From Sphaerochaetaceae bacterium (GTDB taxonomy: Bacteria; Spirochaetota; Spirochaetia; Sphaerochaetales; Sphaerochaetaceae): a stretch of DNA of 7,426 bases. Both the position numbers and the translations under genes were made by a program. Positions 1 through 6,011 of this stretch are shown piece by piece. Position 1 is the stretch's first letter, and each line of letters begins with the position of its first letter. The notes beneath the pieces were generated by a model, which was not told the origin of the DNA, searched no databases, and worked only from the letters and a program-made list of their open reading frames with translations. The stretch lies in NCBI GenBank assembly GCA_024405065.1, contig JAKSPF010000058.1, forward strand, positions 1-7,426. The letters are read 5' to 3'.

Positions 1-857
1 CCCGCAACAGTCCGCTGTATGGTTTCCATCTGTGCTATATCCTTGTCAATCTGAATTCTGACTTCTTTCAGCCCTGCAAATTTTTTTATCGGTCTGATGT
101 ACGCATAAACTTCAATAATCATAAGTTCACCGTAAATCTGTTCGTTGAAATCAAGAATCAGCGTTTCACATGAGGGAATCGGTGTGTTGTCTCCTGACGG
201 ACGGAGACCTATATTGGTTATACCTTTGAATATCCGTTCTCCAAGCCGGACAACAGATGCATAAACACCGTATTCGGGCCAGAGCCGGTTCGGTGCAATA
301 TATTGATTTGCGGTGGGCATTCCGTATTTCATGCCCAAACCTCTGCCGTGTATTACAGGTCCTGCAATTACATAACTGCCTCCGAGCAGTTTTATGGCTT
401 CCTTCACATTATTTTGAAGTGAGGTTCGTATTATTTCCGAGGTGATTGTTTCCGTTCCGTTTTTTACCGGGGGAATAACCTTTACATTTATTCCGTATTT
501 TTCACAGACAGATTCAAGCTCACCGAGTCTGTAATGATTTTCACCGGCAATTACCGTCTTCGTCTGCAAAGTGTCAACAAGATACTTTTTCACAAAGGTC
601 TCACATCCCGTATTTTCAAACATATCGGCAGATATACTTACCATATTTTCAATACCGAGACCGTTCAACACATGTTCTTTTTCCGTTTCGGTGTAGATTA
701 CGTCACGGCGACTGTCAACAAAACTTATAAGCACGGATTTCTGAAATGATGCAAGTTCTTCAATGACGGCTCTGTGACCAATGTGCATTCCGTCAAATTT
801 TCCGAGTGCAACGGTTGCGTTTTTTACGGGTATGTTGAAATCCGAATAATGTCTCAT
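1..857 (-). CDS. ribF: Bifunctional riboflavin kinase / FAD synthetase RibF (3' end off the left edge)
   Basis: RibF phosphorylates riboflavin to FMN and adenylylates FMN to FAD in the cytoplasm. I translated the minus strand from the ATG at 857-855; 285 codons are open and no stop occurs before base 1. The N-terminal nucleotidyltransferase domain (about residues 13-150) has GKFDGMHIGH at 19-28, matching the GxFDGxHxGH nucleotide-binding motif. The C-terminal riboflavin kinase domain (about 155-285) has HGRGLGMKYGMPTAN at 170-184, with the PTxN motif, then NIGLRPS at 215-221 and the conserved ETLILDF..IYG segment at 231-243. RibF is usually about 300-310 residues, so only a short C-terminal piece is missing. 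Oddly, the adenylyltransferase half lacks the usual PHP motif (VDSRRDV at 47-53 instead), has ENHYRLG at 106-112 where DFRFG is expected, and has TSEIIR at 139-144 for SSTxIR. The start overlaps the upstream permease stop as ATGA. The nearest purine-rich site (AAAGGA, 879-874) is 16 bases away, so translation is probably coupled. Confidence 0.93.
   Translation of the reverse strand, partial: MRHYSDFNIPVKNATVALGKFDGMHIGHRAVIEELASFQKSVLISFVDSRRDVIYTETEKEHVLNGLGIENMVSISADMFENTGCETFVKKYLVDTLQTKTVIAGENHYRLGELESVCEKYGINVKVIPPVKNGTETITSEIIRTSLQNNVKEAIKLLGGSYVIAGPVIHGRGLGMKYGMPTANQYIAPNRLWPEYGVYASVVRLGERIFKGITNIGLRPSGDNTPIPSCETLILDFNEQIYGELMIIEVYAYIRPIKKFAGLKEVRIQIDKDIAQMETIQRTVA
854..857 (-). other. 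ATGA stop/start overlap joining the permease and ribF
   Basis: Read on the minus strand, ATGA contains the ribF start ATG (857-855) and the permease stop TGA (856-854). This is the classic arrangement for termination-reinitiation coupling. Confidence 0.9.
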
Positions 858-2263
858 AGTATTTTTGATTTTTTCCTTTGCAGGAAGAAAACAGTAATTC
901 CGACGGTATAAATTACAAATGTGAATATGGCAACTGCACCGGTGACATTGCCTACAAGATAGCAGACAGCAAGAATTGCTATTGTAAACAACGGGGAAAA
1001 ATCACCGAACGGAGCACGGTAGCTGCCCTCAGGAAGTTTTGTTTTTTTTCTGGCAACTATCAGTGAAACGCAGGTTATTGTCATTGAAACTACGTTCAAA
1101 AGGGCTCCGAGATTTACAAGAATACTTGCAATGTCCGGTTTCAGAGAAAGAATTACGGCAATCAATGAGCAGATTACAGCAGAAAAAGAGGGAACGCCGT
1201 TTCTGTTTGTCTGCGCAAATTTTTCCGGCAGATAACCGGAAGCGGAAACGGCCTGCATTGCACGTGCATTGAGTGCTGTGAGAACGAGCATTGTGGTGAT
1301 GAGTGCAAGGACTGCCGCAATTGCAATCAGTTTTGCAAGAGCGGGATAGGAAGTAAGACCGTCATTGAGGATTGAACCGAACTGCGGAGCAAATTGAAGA
1401 AACGGAAGTTGTACCAGAATATCGTGATTGCATGTTCCTATCGTAGCAATCAGCATCAGAAGATAAAGAACAGTAACCGCTGCAATACCGACAAAAAGTG
1501 ACATGGGGATTGTTTTTTCCGGTTGTTTGACTTCATCCGCCATGAAAGAGATTGCAACACATGAGCCGAAGGCAACGGCAGCGATGGGAATTGCCTTGAA
1601 CATTCCGGCAACTCCCATTCCGGTTGAAAAAAAATCATGAAAGTATACGGCAGTGAATGCCGGTGTTCCGTCAGGTCTCTTACCGAAAAAAGCAAAACCT
1701 GCAAAGATAAGCATTGAAAGGGTCAGAATTGCAACCAAGACGTTATTGAGTCTTCCTGCATCTGAAATCTTCATAAGATTGAGTATGAGACAGAATACAA
1801 TGCCGATAACAGCAAGAAGCACAGTCCACGTGATGTCAATGTGAAAAAGGGGCGTGGTGAAAAAAGGCTCGGGTGAGAGTCCGAAACCGTTGCCGGTGAA
1901 ATTTCCTATTGCAGTTGCTGAAAAAGCAATTGCCGTTATGTTTGAAACAATATAACCCCACGCTGATACAAAAGCCCAAAAATCACCGTTTCTGTCATTA
2001 AGTGCTTTTTTCGGAAAGATGAATATCCCGCCGGAATGGGGAAAACGCAACGCAAGTTCGCAGACCTGCATCCCGTAAAGTGCAAGAACAAATGCCGCTA
2101 CAGTCCAACTTATTATTGATGCAGGTCCGGCATAAAAAATCGTCTGTCCTGAAAGACTGAAAATTGCCGAGCCGATGCACCCTCCTACTATGATGCCGGT
2201 GCAGGCAGAAAGACCGAGTCCGTCATTTTTGTTTCTGTCTGCAGTGCAGCACTTTTTTCCCAT
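854..2263 (-). CDS. APC-superfamily amino acid/polyamine permease
   Basis: This is a 469-residue polytopic inner-membrane protein with about 12 hydrophobic segments, the usual size and layout of amino acid-polyamine-organocation (APC) transporters. The first helix carries the glycine-rich substrate-binding signature, GIIVGGCIGSAIFSLSG at 23-39. SGGIFIFPKKAL at 77-88 follows helix 2. The ADEVKQPEKTIP segment at 242-253 matches the E-x-K-x-P-x-x-x-I-P loop of the family, and RAMQAVSASGYLPEKF at 334-349 corresponds to the family's R-x-x-x-A-x-x-x-D/S-G-x-L-P loop. The start is well supported: AGAGG lies 7 bases before ATG. The gene sits 46 bases after comEC and overlaps ribF by four bases, so it is probably the middle cistron of an operon. 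The substrate cannot be read from sequence; amino acids or polyamines are the family norm. Coupling to ribF does not prove flavin transport, since known riboflavin importers belong to other families. Confidence 0.9.
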   Translation of the reverse strand: MGKKCCTADRNKNDGLGLSACTGIIVGGCIGSAIFSLSGQTIFYAGPASIISWTVAAFVLALYGMQVCELALRFPHSGGIFIFPKKALNDRNGDFWAFVSAWGYIVSNITAIAFSATAIGNFTGNGFGLSPEPFFTTPLFHIDITWTVLLAVIGIVFCLILNLMKISDAGRLNNVLVAILTLSMLIFAGFAFFGKRPDGTPAFTAVYFHDFFSTGMGVAGMFKAIPIAAVAFGSCVAISFMADEVKQPEKTIPMSLFVGIAAVTVLYLLMLIATIGTCNHDILVQLPFLQFAPQFGSILNDGLTSYPALAKLIAIAAVLALITTMLVLTALNARAMQAVSASGYLPEKFAQTNRNGVPSFSAVICSLIAVILSLKPDIASILVNLGALLNVVSMTITCVSLIVARKKTKLPEGSYRAPFGDFSPLFTIAILAVCYLVGNVTGAVAIFTFVIYTVGITVFFLQRKKSKIL

Positions 2264-2270
2264 AGGTGAA

Positions 2271-2275
2271 CCTCT
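2271..2275 (-). promoter_or_regulatory. Ribosome binding site of the APC permease
   Basis: Read on the minus strand this is AGAGG, 7 bases upstream of the ATG at 2263-2261. It is the clearest Shine-Dalgarno among the three minus-strand genes and fixes the permease start. Confidence 0.7.
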
Positions 2276-2309
2276 GAAACTTACAAAAAGGGTATCACAA
2301 TAAAAAGTT

Positions 2310-3719
2310 TTATAAAACAGTTACAGAAGCTTTGTTTTTTAAATTTTCCTTTTTTTCGGAAATACTGCACCGGGTGTGTTTTTTCTTTGCAAGAGAGAGC
2401 GCACATAAGGACAGTGCTGAGCACAACATTACTGCAAAACCCGTGATTCCTGCTGCCGGAATGAGAGAACATCTTTCAAACAAAGTGTACATTGCCATGT
2501 AAACCGCGTCATTTGCTTTTATTACAAAACCGATTTGTCCCGCAAAGAGCAAAATAAAACCCGATATCATTGAAAGGGCGGCAAACAGTCCGGCTACAGG
2601 CCCTGCAATTATGGCAGAGGGAAACCATTTGTTCTGCAGTATCATCTGAATCGGAGCATTCAGAATCAGAACGGAAACAGATGAAGCAATGACAGCAGCG
2701 GGTTTTGCAGGGATGAGGCTATGAAAGAGAGCTGAGAGGTACGGTGAAAGCATAACAAGAGCAATTACGGATACATACGCATATATACATCCTATGTTTA
2801 CCATGTGATGGGGAAAAAGAATCATTTGGATGAAAAAGGATACTAACAGTCTCTCTTCAACAGGAAGAAAGCACAGAATATTCATGAGAGCGGCTCTGAC
2901 AAGAGAGGGACGCGGACCTGCGGCAAAACAGAATACACTTACCGCTGCGAGTGAAAGAAAATATCTGAGTTTTTTCTTTTTTATCTTTCCGAACATAGCG
3001 GTAATCACGTTGAGGTGCATTCCTGACAGTGCAAGTACATGAATGCAACCGCAATTTACTGCAAGTTCATTGATGGCAGGCATTCTGTCATCAGCCCTGC
3101 CCAGAATCAGAAGAATACTGAGCATTTGTGATTCACTGTTTGAATCAAAACGTTCCTGTATTCTTTTTATGATATATTCTCTTATCCTGCATATCACGTT
3201 TCTTTCCGTGACCTGAAGACTGCTGAAATAAAACAGATTACCGGAGAATTTTCCGTAAAATCTGATTTTTGTACCGGCGGACATCACTGACCTGTCTTTT
3301 CCGGTCACAGTTACAACTCCCGATGCAGAAAATCTGTTACCGTAGGAGTTCTCAATTCCGGATAACCGTAATGTGAACAATGTTGAACCCTTTGCCGAAA
3401 AAGAAGAATCGTAAGCCAGCGTTCCCTCTATGTATTTCACAGTCTTCATATCTGCCGGTATCTGTATCTCCATCCTGCTTTCAATTACGCGCATACTTTG
3501 AAGCGATATACAGAAAAGCATAAAAAGAATACAGATGTACCTTGCCTTGAAAGAAAAGCCGCCGGGTGCGGCAAGGATAAACACTGTCAGAATTGCCGGA
3601 ACCAGCACAGATAGCTGAAAACACCCGACGGCAGGAACAATGACCGGTATGAAAAGCATAGCAACGGTAAGGGAATAAACAACATTTGAAACAGGTTGCA
3701 GCCTTTCATCCATACACAT
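2310..3719 (-). CDS. comEC: Short ComEC/Rec2-type membrane channel protein without metallo-beta-lactamase domain
   Basis: ComEC forms the inner-membrane channel through which single-stranded DNA enters during natural transformation. This 469-residue protein has N-terminal hydrophobic segments (about 12-50 and 60-73), then a soluble beta-rich stretch (about 90-172) fitting the OB-fold/DUF4131 region, then the competence-domain core. The core starts with SILLILGRADDRMP (201-214), has the diagnostic HVLALSGMH at 227-235, and continues with GPRPSLVRA at 268-276 and several more helices to about 444. It ends in a charged cytoplasmic tail (445-469). Full-length ComEC is about 700-800 residues and ends in a metallo-beta-lactamase-like domain; none is present here or in the downstream gene. 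The stop is clean, with no sign of a frameshifted remainder in the 46-base gap. The start is less certain: ATGs at codons 1 and 3 both lack a good Shine-Dalgarno (GGAAA is 16 bases upstream of the first). It is probably the first gene of the comEC-permease-ribF operon. A role in transformation in this organism is inference. Confidence 0.85.
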   Translation of the reverse strand: MCMDERLQPVSNVVYSLTVAMLFIPVIVPAVGCFQLSVLVPAILTVFILAAPGGFSFKARYICILFMLFCISLQSMRVIESRMEIQIPADMKTVKYIEGTLAYDSSFSAKGSTLFTLRLSGIENSYGNRFSASGVVTVTGKDRSVMSAGTKIRFYGKFSGNLFYFSSLQVTERNVICRIREYIIKRIQERFDSNSESQMLSILLILGRADDRMPAINELAVNCGCIHVLALSGMHLNVITAMFGKIKKKKLRYFLSLAAVSVFCFAAGPRPSLVRAALMNILCFLPVEERLLVSFFIQMILFPHHMVNIGCIYAYVSVIALVMLSPYLSALFHSLIPAKPAAVIASSVSVLILNAPIQMILQNKWFPSAIIAGPVAGLFAALSMISGFILLFAGQIGFVIKANDAVYMAMYTLFERCSLIPAAGITGFAVMLCSALSLCALSLAKKKHTRCSISEKKENLKNKASVTVL

Positions 3720-3837
3720 ATATAAACTACAAAAATTTCCGTTTTTCTTCAGAAAAATGGCGATTTTTTAAAAAATTTTGAAAAATTTTAAATAAAAATG
3801 AAAAATTTTGCGTTTATTAGTAAGCGGAGGAATGAAA
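3720..3837. promoter_or_regulatory. Divergent AT-rich intergenic region with phased A/T tracts
   Basis: This 118-base gap separates the divergent starts of comEC (minus) and the EEP-fold gene (plus) and must hold promoters for both unless each is read from farther away. It is very AT-rich from 3764 to 3810. AAAAATTT-type tracts begin at 3731, 3771, 3781 and 3801, all separated by multiples of 10 bases, with further A runs at 3753 and 3794. Such helically phased AnTn tracts are known to bend DNA and can act as UP-like promoter elements. I found no convincing -35/-10 pair: TTGAAA at 3778-3783 is a possible plus-strand -35, but the downstream hexamer is poor. Promoter presence is inferred from gene layout; the tract spacing is seen directly. 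Confidence 0.5.
3826..3830 (+). promoter_or_regulatory. Ribosome binding site that decides the EEP gene start
   Basis: GGAGG lies 1 base before the ATG at 3832 and 7 bases before the ATG at 3838. The 7-base spacing is normal for initiation, so the start at 3838 is preferred over 3832 or the in-frame TTG at 3808. Confidence 0.8.
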
Positions 3838-4863
3838 ATGAGAAGGATTTTATCTTTTTTGATTGTCTTTGCTGCAGTGTTGTTTCTGTGTGTTCTGATG
3901 TGCGGATGTCCTCAGAAAGAGTCTGGGGATGCCGATACCGACCTTGTAATTGCATCATGGAATGTTCAGAATATTTTTGATGCAGTGGAAAACGGTACCG
4001 AGTACAGTGAGTTTCTTCCGTCATCCGGTTGGAATGAGAAGATGTATGCTGCAAGGGTTTCAAACGCCGTAACCGTACTCGGTTATGACAGGCTTGCTGA
4101 TGCCGATATTATTGTGCTCAACGAGGTTGAAAACGATAAGGTGGTTGAAGACATCCTCAATTCGCCCGTGATGAAAAAGAGGAACCTTTCATGGTATGTG
4201 ACTGCAGGCGAACCGGGAGCTGCCATAAAAACCGCGGTGATAAGCCGTATGCCGATAAAAAGCGTCAGAATCCACTCGGTTGACGGTGCACGTCCTGTTT
4301 TGCAGGCGGAATTTGAGACTGCAGGTGAAAGACTGTTTGTTCTTGCGGTTCACGCAAAATCCCGTCTGGAAGGAATTGAGCAGACAGCACCGGTTCGCCT
4401 TGAAACGGGAAAAGTCCTGAAAACCGTAGCTGCCTCGTTGGAAAGAGATTTCTCCGGATGTCTTGTGGTGATTGCCGGAGATTTCAATGAAGATTATCGT
4501 GACACCAACATGATGTGCGATACCCGTACCTCTGCCGGCAAAAGCACGAATGTTCCGCTGCTTCTCACCGACAGACCGGCATACGGATTTTGGTATTGTA
4601 TGTGGGTTGACGGAAAAAAGAGTCTGTGGCCGGAAGGTTCTTACAATTACGGCGGACAGTGGTTTTGTTTTGACAACATACTTATATCCGGTGCAGGAGG
4701 AAACAAAAGCGGCTGGGAACTTGAAGATGCCGGTGTTGTGACGACGGGGATAATAAGAAGTTCCGACAACAAGCCTGAAGCCTACAATCGCCAAAAGCTT
4801 TCCGGAGTTTCAGATCACCTGCCCGTGTGGGTTTCTTTCAGTCTTAATCCGGGAGTTGTTTAA
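3838..4863 (+). CDS. Exported endonuclease/exonuclease/phosphatase (EEP) fold protein, probable lipoprotein
   Basis: This 341-residue protein belongs to the metal-dependent EEP (DNase I-like) superfamily, which hydrolyses phosphodiester or phosphomonoester bonds in nucleic acids, lipids or nucleotides. The full catalytic motif set is visible: WNVQN at 41-45, LNEVEN at 94-99 (metal-binding Glu), AVHAKSR at 170-176 (His), GDFNED at 214-219 (Asp/Asn) and SDHLPV at 325-330 (Asp-His). The N-terminus is a typical export signal: two arginines, a hydrophobic core to about residue 22, then LMCGC. Cys24 could be the lipidated residue, although Met at -3 is outside the strict lipobox; spirochaete lipoboxes are known to be loose. 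The protein therefore probably acts outside the cytoplasm, at the periplasmic or outer surface. The substrate is unknown: extracellular DNase, phosphodiesterase or a sphingomyelinase-like lipase are all possible. It is divergent from comEC and followed by a hairpin, so it is probably monocistronic. Confidence 0.88.
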   Translation: MRRILSFLIVFAAVLFLCVLMCGCPQKESGDADTDLVIASWNVQNIFDAVENGTEYSEFLPSSGWNEKMYAARVSNAVTVLGYDRLADADIIVLNEVENDKVVEDILNSPVMKKRNLSWYVTAGEPGAAIKTAVISRMPIKSVRIHSVDGARPVLQAEFETAGERLFVLAVHAKSRLEGIEQTAPVRLETGKVLKTVAASLERDFSGCLVVIAGDFNEDYRDTNMMCDTRTSAGKSTNVPLLLTDRPAYGFWYCMWVDGKKSLWPEGSYNYGGQWFCFDNILISGAGGNKSGWELEDAGVVTTGIIRSSDNKPEAYNRQKLSGVSDHLPVWVSFSLNPGVV

Positions 4864-4880
4864 GTAAGTTCGGACAATCT

Positions 4881-4916
4881 ATGTTTCCGCTGATAATTAC
4901 ATAACAGCGGAAACAT
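4881..4916 (+). terminator. Perfect 12-bp stem with 12-base loop after the EEP gene, without a T-run
   Basis: ATGTTTCCGCTG (4881-4892) and CAGCGGAAACAT (4905-4916) are exact reverse complements around a 12-base AT-rich loop, beginning 17 bases after the TAA at 4861-4863. Its position suggests a transcript end or an RNA 3'-stabilising hairpin. It is not a canonical intrinsic terminator: GGTTGTATCC follows instead of a U-rich tract, the loop is large and the stem is only 50% G+C. A protein-binding palindrome is the main alternative. Confidence 0.45.
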
Positions 4917-5055
4917 GGTTGTATCCCGGCGGATTGTTTATTGATTAACTGCAGGAAATTATAGTAGATTATCTCTCCGACTTCTGAGGAACTTACAATA
5001 CTGTGCTTTGTGAAAGAGAGCCAATTGCAAAATTTCCTCTTTTGATTAAAATAAC

Positions 5056-5060
5056 GGAGA
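5056..5060 (+). promoter_or_regulatory. Ribosome binding site of the PAP2 gene
   Basis: GGAGA, 9 bases upstream of the ATG at 5070-5072. No other in-frame start nearby has comparable support. Confidence 0.65.
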
Positions 5061-5069
5061 CAAGTACTT

Positions 5070-6011
5070 ATGGGTAATACGTTTTTCTTCCGGTGGGAAA
5101 TATCGGTAATTGAATTTCTGCAAAGTCATTTTGTAATAAGCAACACAATGTCACAGCTTCTTGCGTTTCTCGGAAATGAAGCGGTAATGATTCTGTTCTT
5201 CGGACTGTTTTATTGGAGCCTTGATAAAGAAGCCGGCAAGAGAATCGGAGCCGGTATGTTCATAGGAATACTGTTTCCGTCAATTGTCAAAAATATTGTA
5301 ATGCGTCGCCGTCCTTACATGGACAACGGAAACATCTTCTGTAAAGTGGAGGCAGTAAAAGGTGATTTGAACGATCCTCTTGTTCAGGGATTTTCTTTCC
5401 CGAGTATGCATGCATCAGACAGTATCATTTCATTCGGAAGACTTACTGAACAAAAAAACGGATTTCTTAAATTAATCGGAGTTCTTCTGCCGCTGATAAT
5501 AGGTATTTCACGCCTTTACCTTGGCGTGCATTACCCTACCGATGTACTTGCAGGATGGGTAATCGGTATAGTTTCCGTAACACTCGGAAACATTCTCTAT
5601 GACAGAATTGCAGACAAAAAAACTGTTTTTTCACTTATATTGATTGCGGGCCTGCCGGGTTGGTTTTTCAGTAAAAGCAATGACTTTTTTTCTTCTTACG
5701 GCATTGTACTCGGTCTTTCACTCGGATTCCTGTTTGAAAAAAAACATGTCGGATTCAGCAATACAAAAAACATTATCCGTATTGTTTTGAGACCTGTTTT
5801 GGGACTTTTGGTATTTTCACTGCTTCAGATATTGCTGAAGATCTGCGTACCTGAATCACTCGCTGCAGGTAAATTTGCAACACATATAATCAGAACCCTG
5901 CGTTATTCACTTTCAGCGTTTGTTACAGCAGGTATATACCCTATGATGTTTTCCGTCACAGACAAATTGTTTTACCGAAGGGAACCTTCAAAACCGCTTC
6001 ATAAATCCTGA
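5070..6011 (+). CDS. PAP2-superfamily membrane phosphatase
   Basis: This 313-residue integral membrane protein has the three-part PAP2/acid phosphatase signature: K74-x6-R81-P82 (KNIVMRRRP), PSMH at 111-114 (a variant of PSGH) and S147-R148-x5-H154-x3-D158 (SRLYLGVHYPTD). Conserved His114 and His154 are the expected acid-base and nucleophile residues. Members dephosphorylate lipid phosphates such as phosphatidate or undecaprenyl pyrophosphate on the outer face of the inner membrane; the exact substrate is not readable here. The N-terminal pattern FLQS...FLGNEAVMILFFGLFYWS..DKEAG is typical of a PAP2 subfamily seen in many bacteria. After the catalytic core there are about 140 further residues with several additional hydrophobic segments (185-225, 236-260, 278-298), more than in minimal PAP2 enzymes. 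The start is supported by GGAGA 9 bases before ATG. The 3' end overlaps the convergent der gene by 13 bases. Confidence 0.92.
   Translation: MGNTFFFRWEISVIEFLQSHFVISNTMSQLLAFLGNEAVMILFFGLFYWSLDKEAGKRIGAGMFIGILFPSIVKNIVMRRRPYMDNGNIFCKVEAVKGDLNDPLVQGFSFPSMHASDSIISFGRLTEQKNGFLKLIGVLLPLIIGISRLYLGVHYPTDVLAGWVIGIVSVTLGNILYDRIADKKTVFSLILIAGLPGWFFSKSNDFFSSYGIVLGLSLGFLFEKKHVGFSNTKNIIRIVLRPVLGLLVFSLLQILLKICVPESLAAGKFATHIIRTLRYSLSAFVTAGIYPMMFSVTDKLFYRREPSKPLHKS
5999..6011. other. 13-bp convergent overlap of the PAP2 and der coding regions
   Basis: The plus-strand PAP2 stop (TGA, 6009-6011) lies inside der, and the minus-strand der stop (TGA, 6001-5999) lies inside the PAP2 gene. No hairpin terminator is visible between them, so each transcript must extend as antisense into the other gene. 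Confidence 0.9.

Larger units (their letters stand above)
4864..5069. other. Intergenic region between the EEP gene and the PAP2 gene
   Basis: These 206 bases hold no credible gene. The first part contains the perfect inverted repeat at 4881-4916. The second part is the leader of the PAP2 gene. It has a possible but weak promoter, with TATAGT at 4960-4965 resembling a -10 box but no well-spaced -35. It also contains nested short inverted repeats (4953-4960 with 5031-5038; 4973-4977 with 5016-5020). GGAGA at 5056-5060 is the ribosome binding site of the next gene. TTGCAA (5025-5030) with TAAAAT (5047-5052) looks promoter-like, but its predicted transcript start would fall inside the Shine-Dalgarno, so it is unlikely to be used. 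Confidence 0.55.

Noticed and set aside
2307..2318. 12-bp palindrome GTTTTATAAAAC across the comEC stop codon
   Set aside because: It is entirely A/T apart from its ends, has no loop or T-run arrangement of a terminator, and such palindromes are common in AT-rich DNA.
3808..3837. TTG at 3808 as start of the EEP gene, adding ten residues
   Set aside because: GGAGG at 3826-3830 lies inside that extension and is ideally spaced for ATG 3838, which directly begins a normal export signal.
3788..4063. Minus-strand open frame of 91 codons at the start of the EEP gene
   Set aside because: It overlaps the signal peptide and first catalytic motif of a well-supported gene and has a composition typical of a shadow frame.
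4189..4794. Antisense open frame of 201 codons on the minus strand
   Set aside because: It lies wholly inside the EEP gene, shows no recognisable motif or ribosome binding site, and the plus-strand frame has all catalytic motifs of its family.
4864..4996. 8-bp inverted repeat GTAAGTTC (4864-4871) with GAACTTAC (4989-4996)
   Set aside because: Arms this short and 117 bases apart are expected by chance in about 200 bases.
5025..5052. Promoter-like TTGCAA and TAAAAT before the PAP2 gene
   Set aside because: The implied transcription start would fall in the Shine-Dalgarno sequence, giving a message unable to use it.
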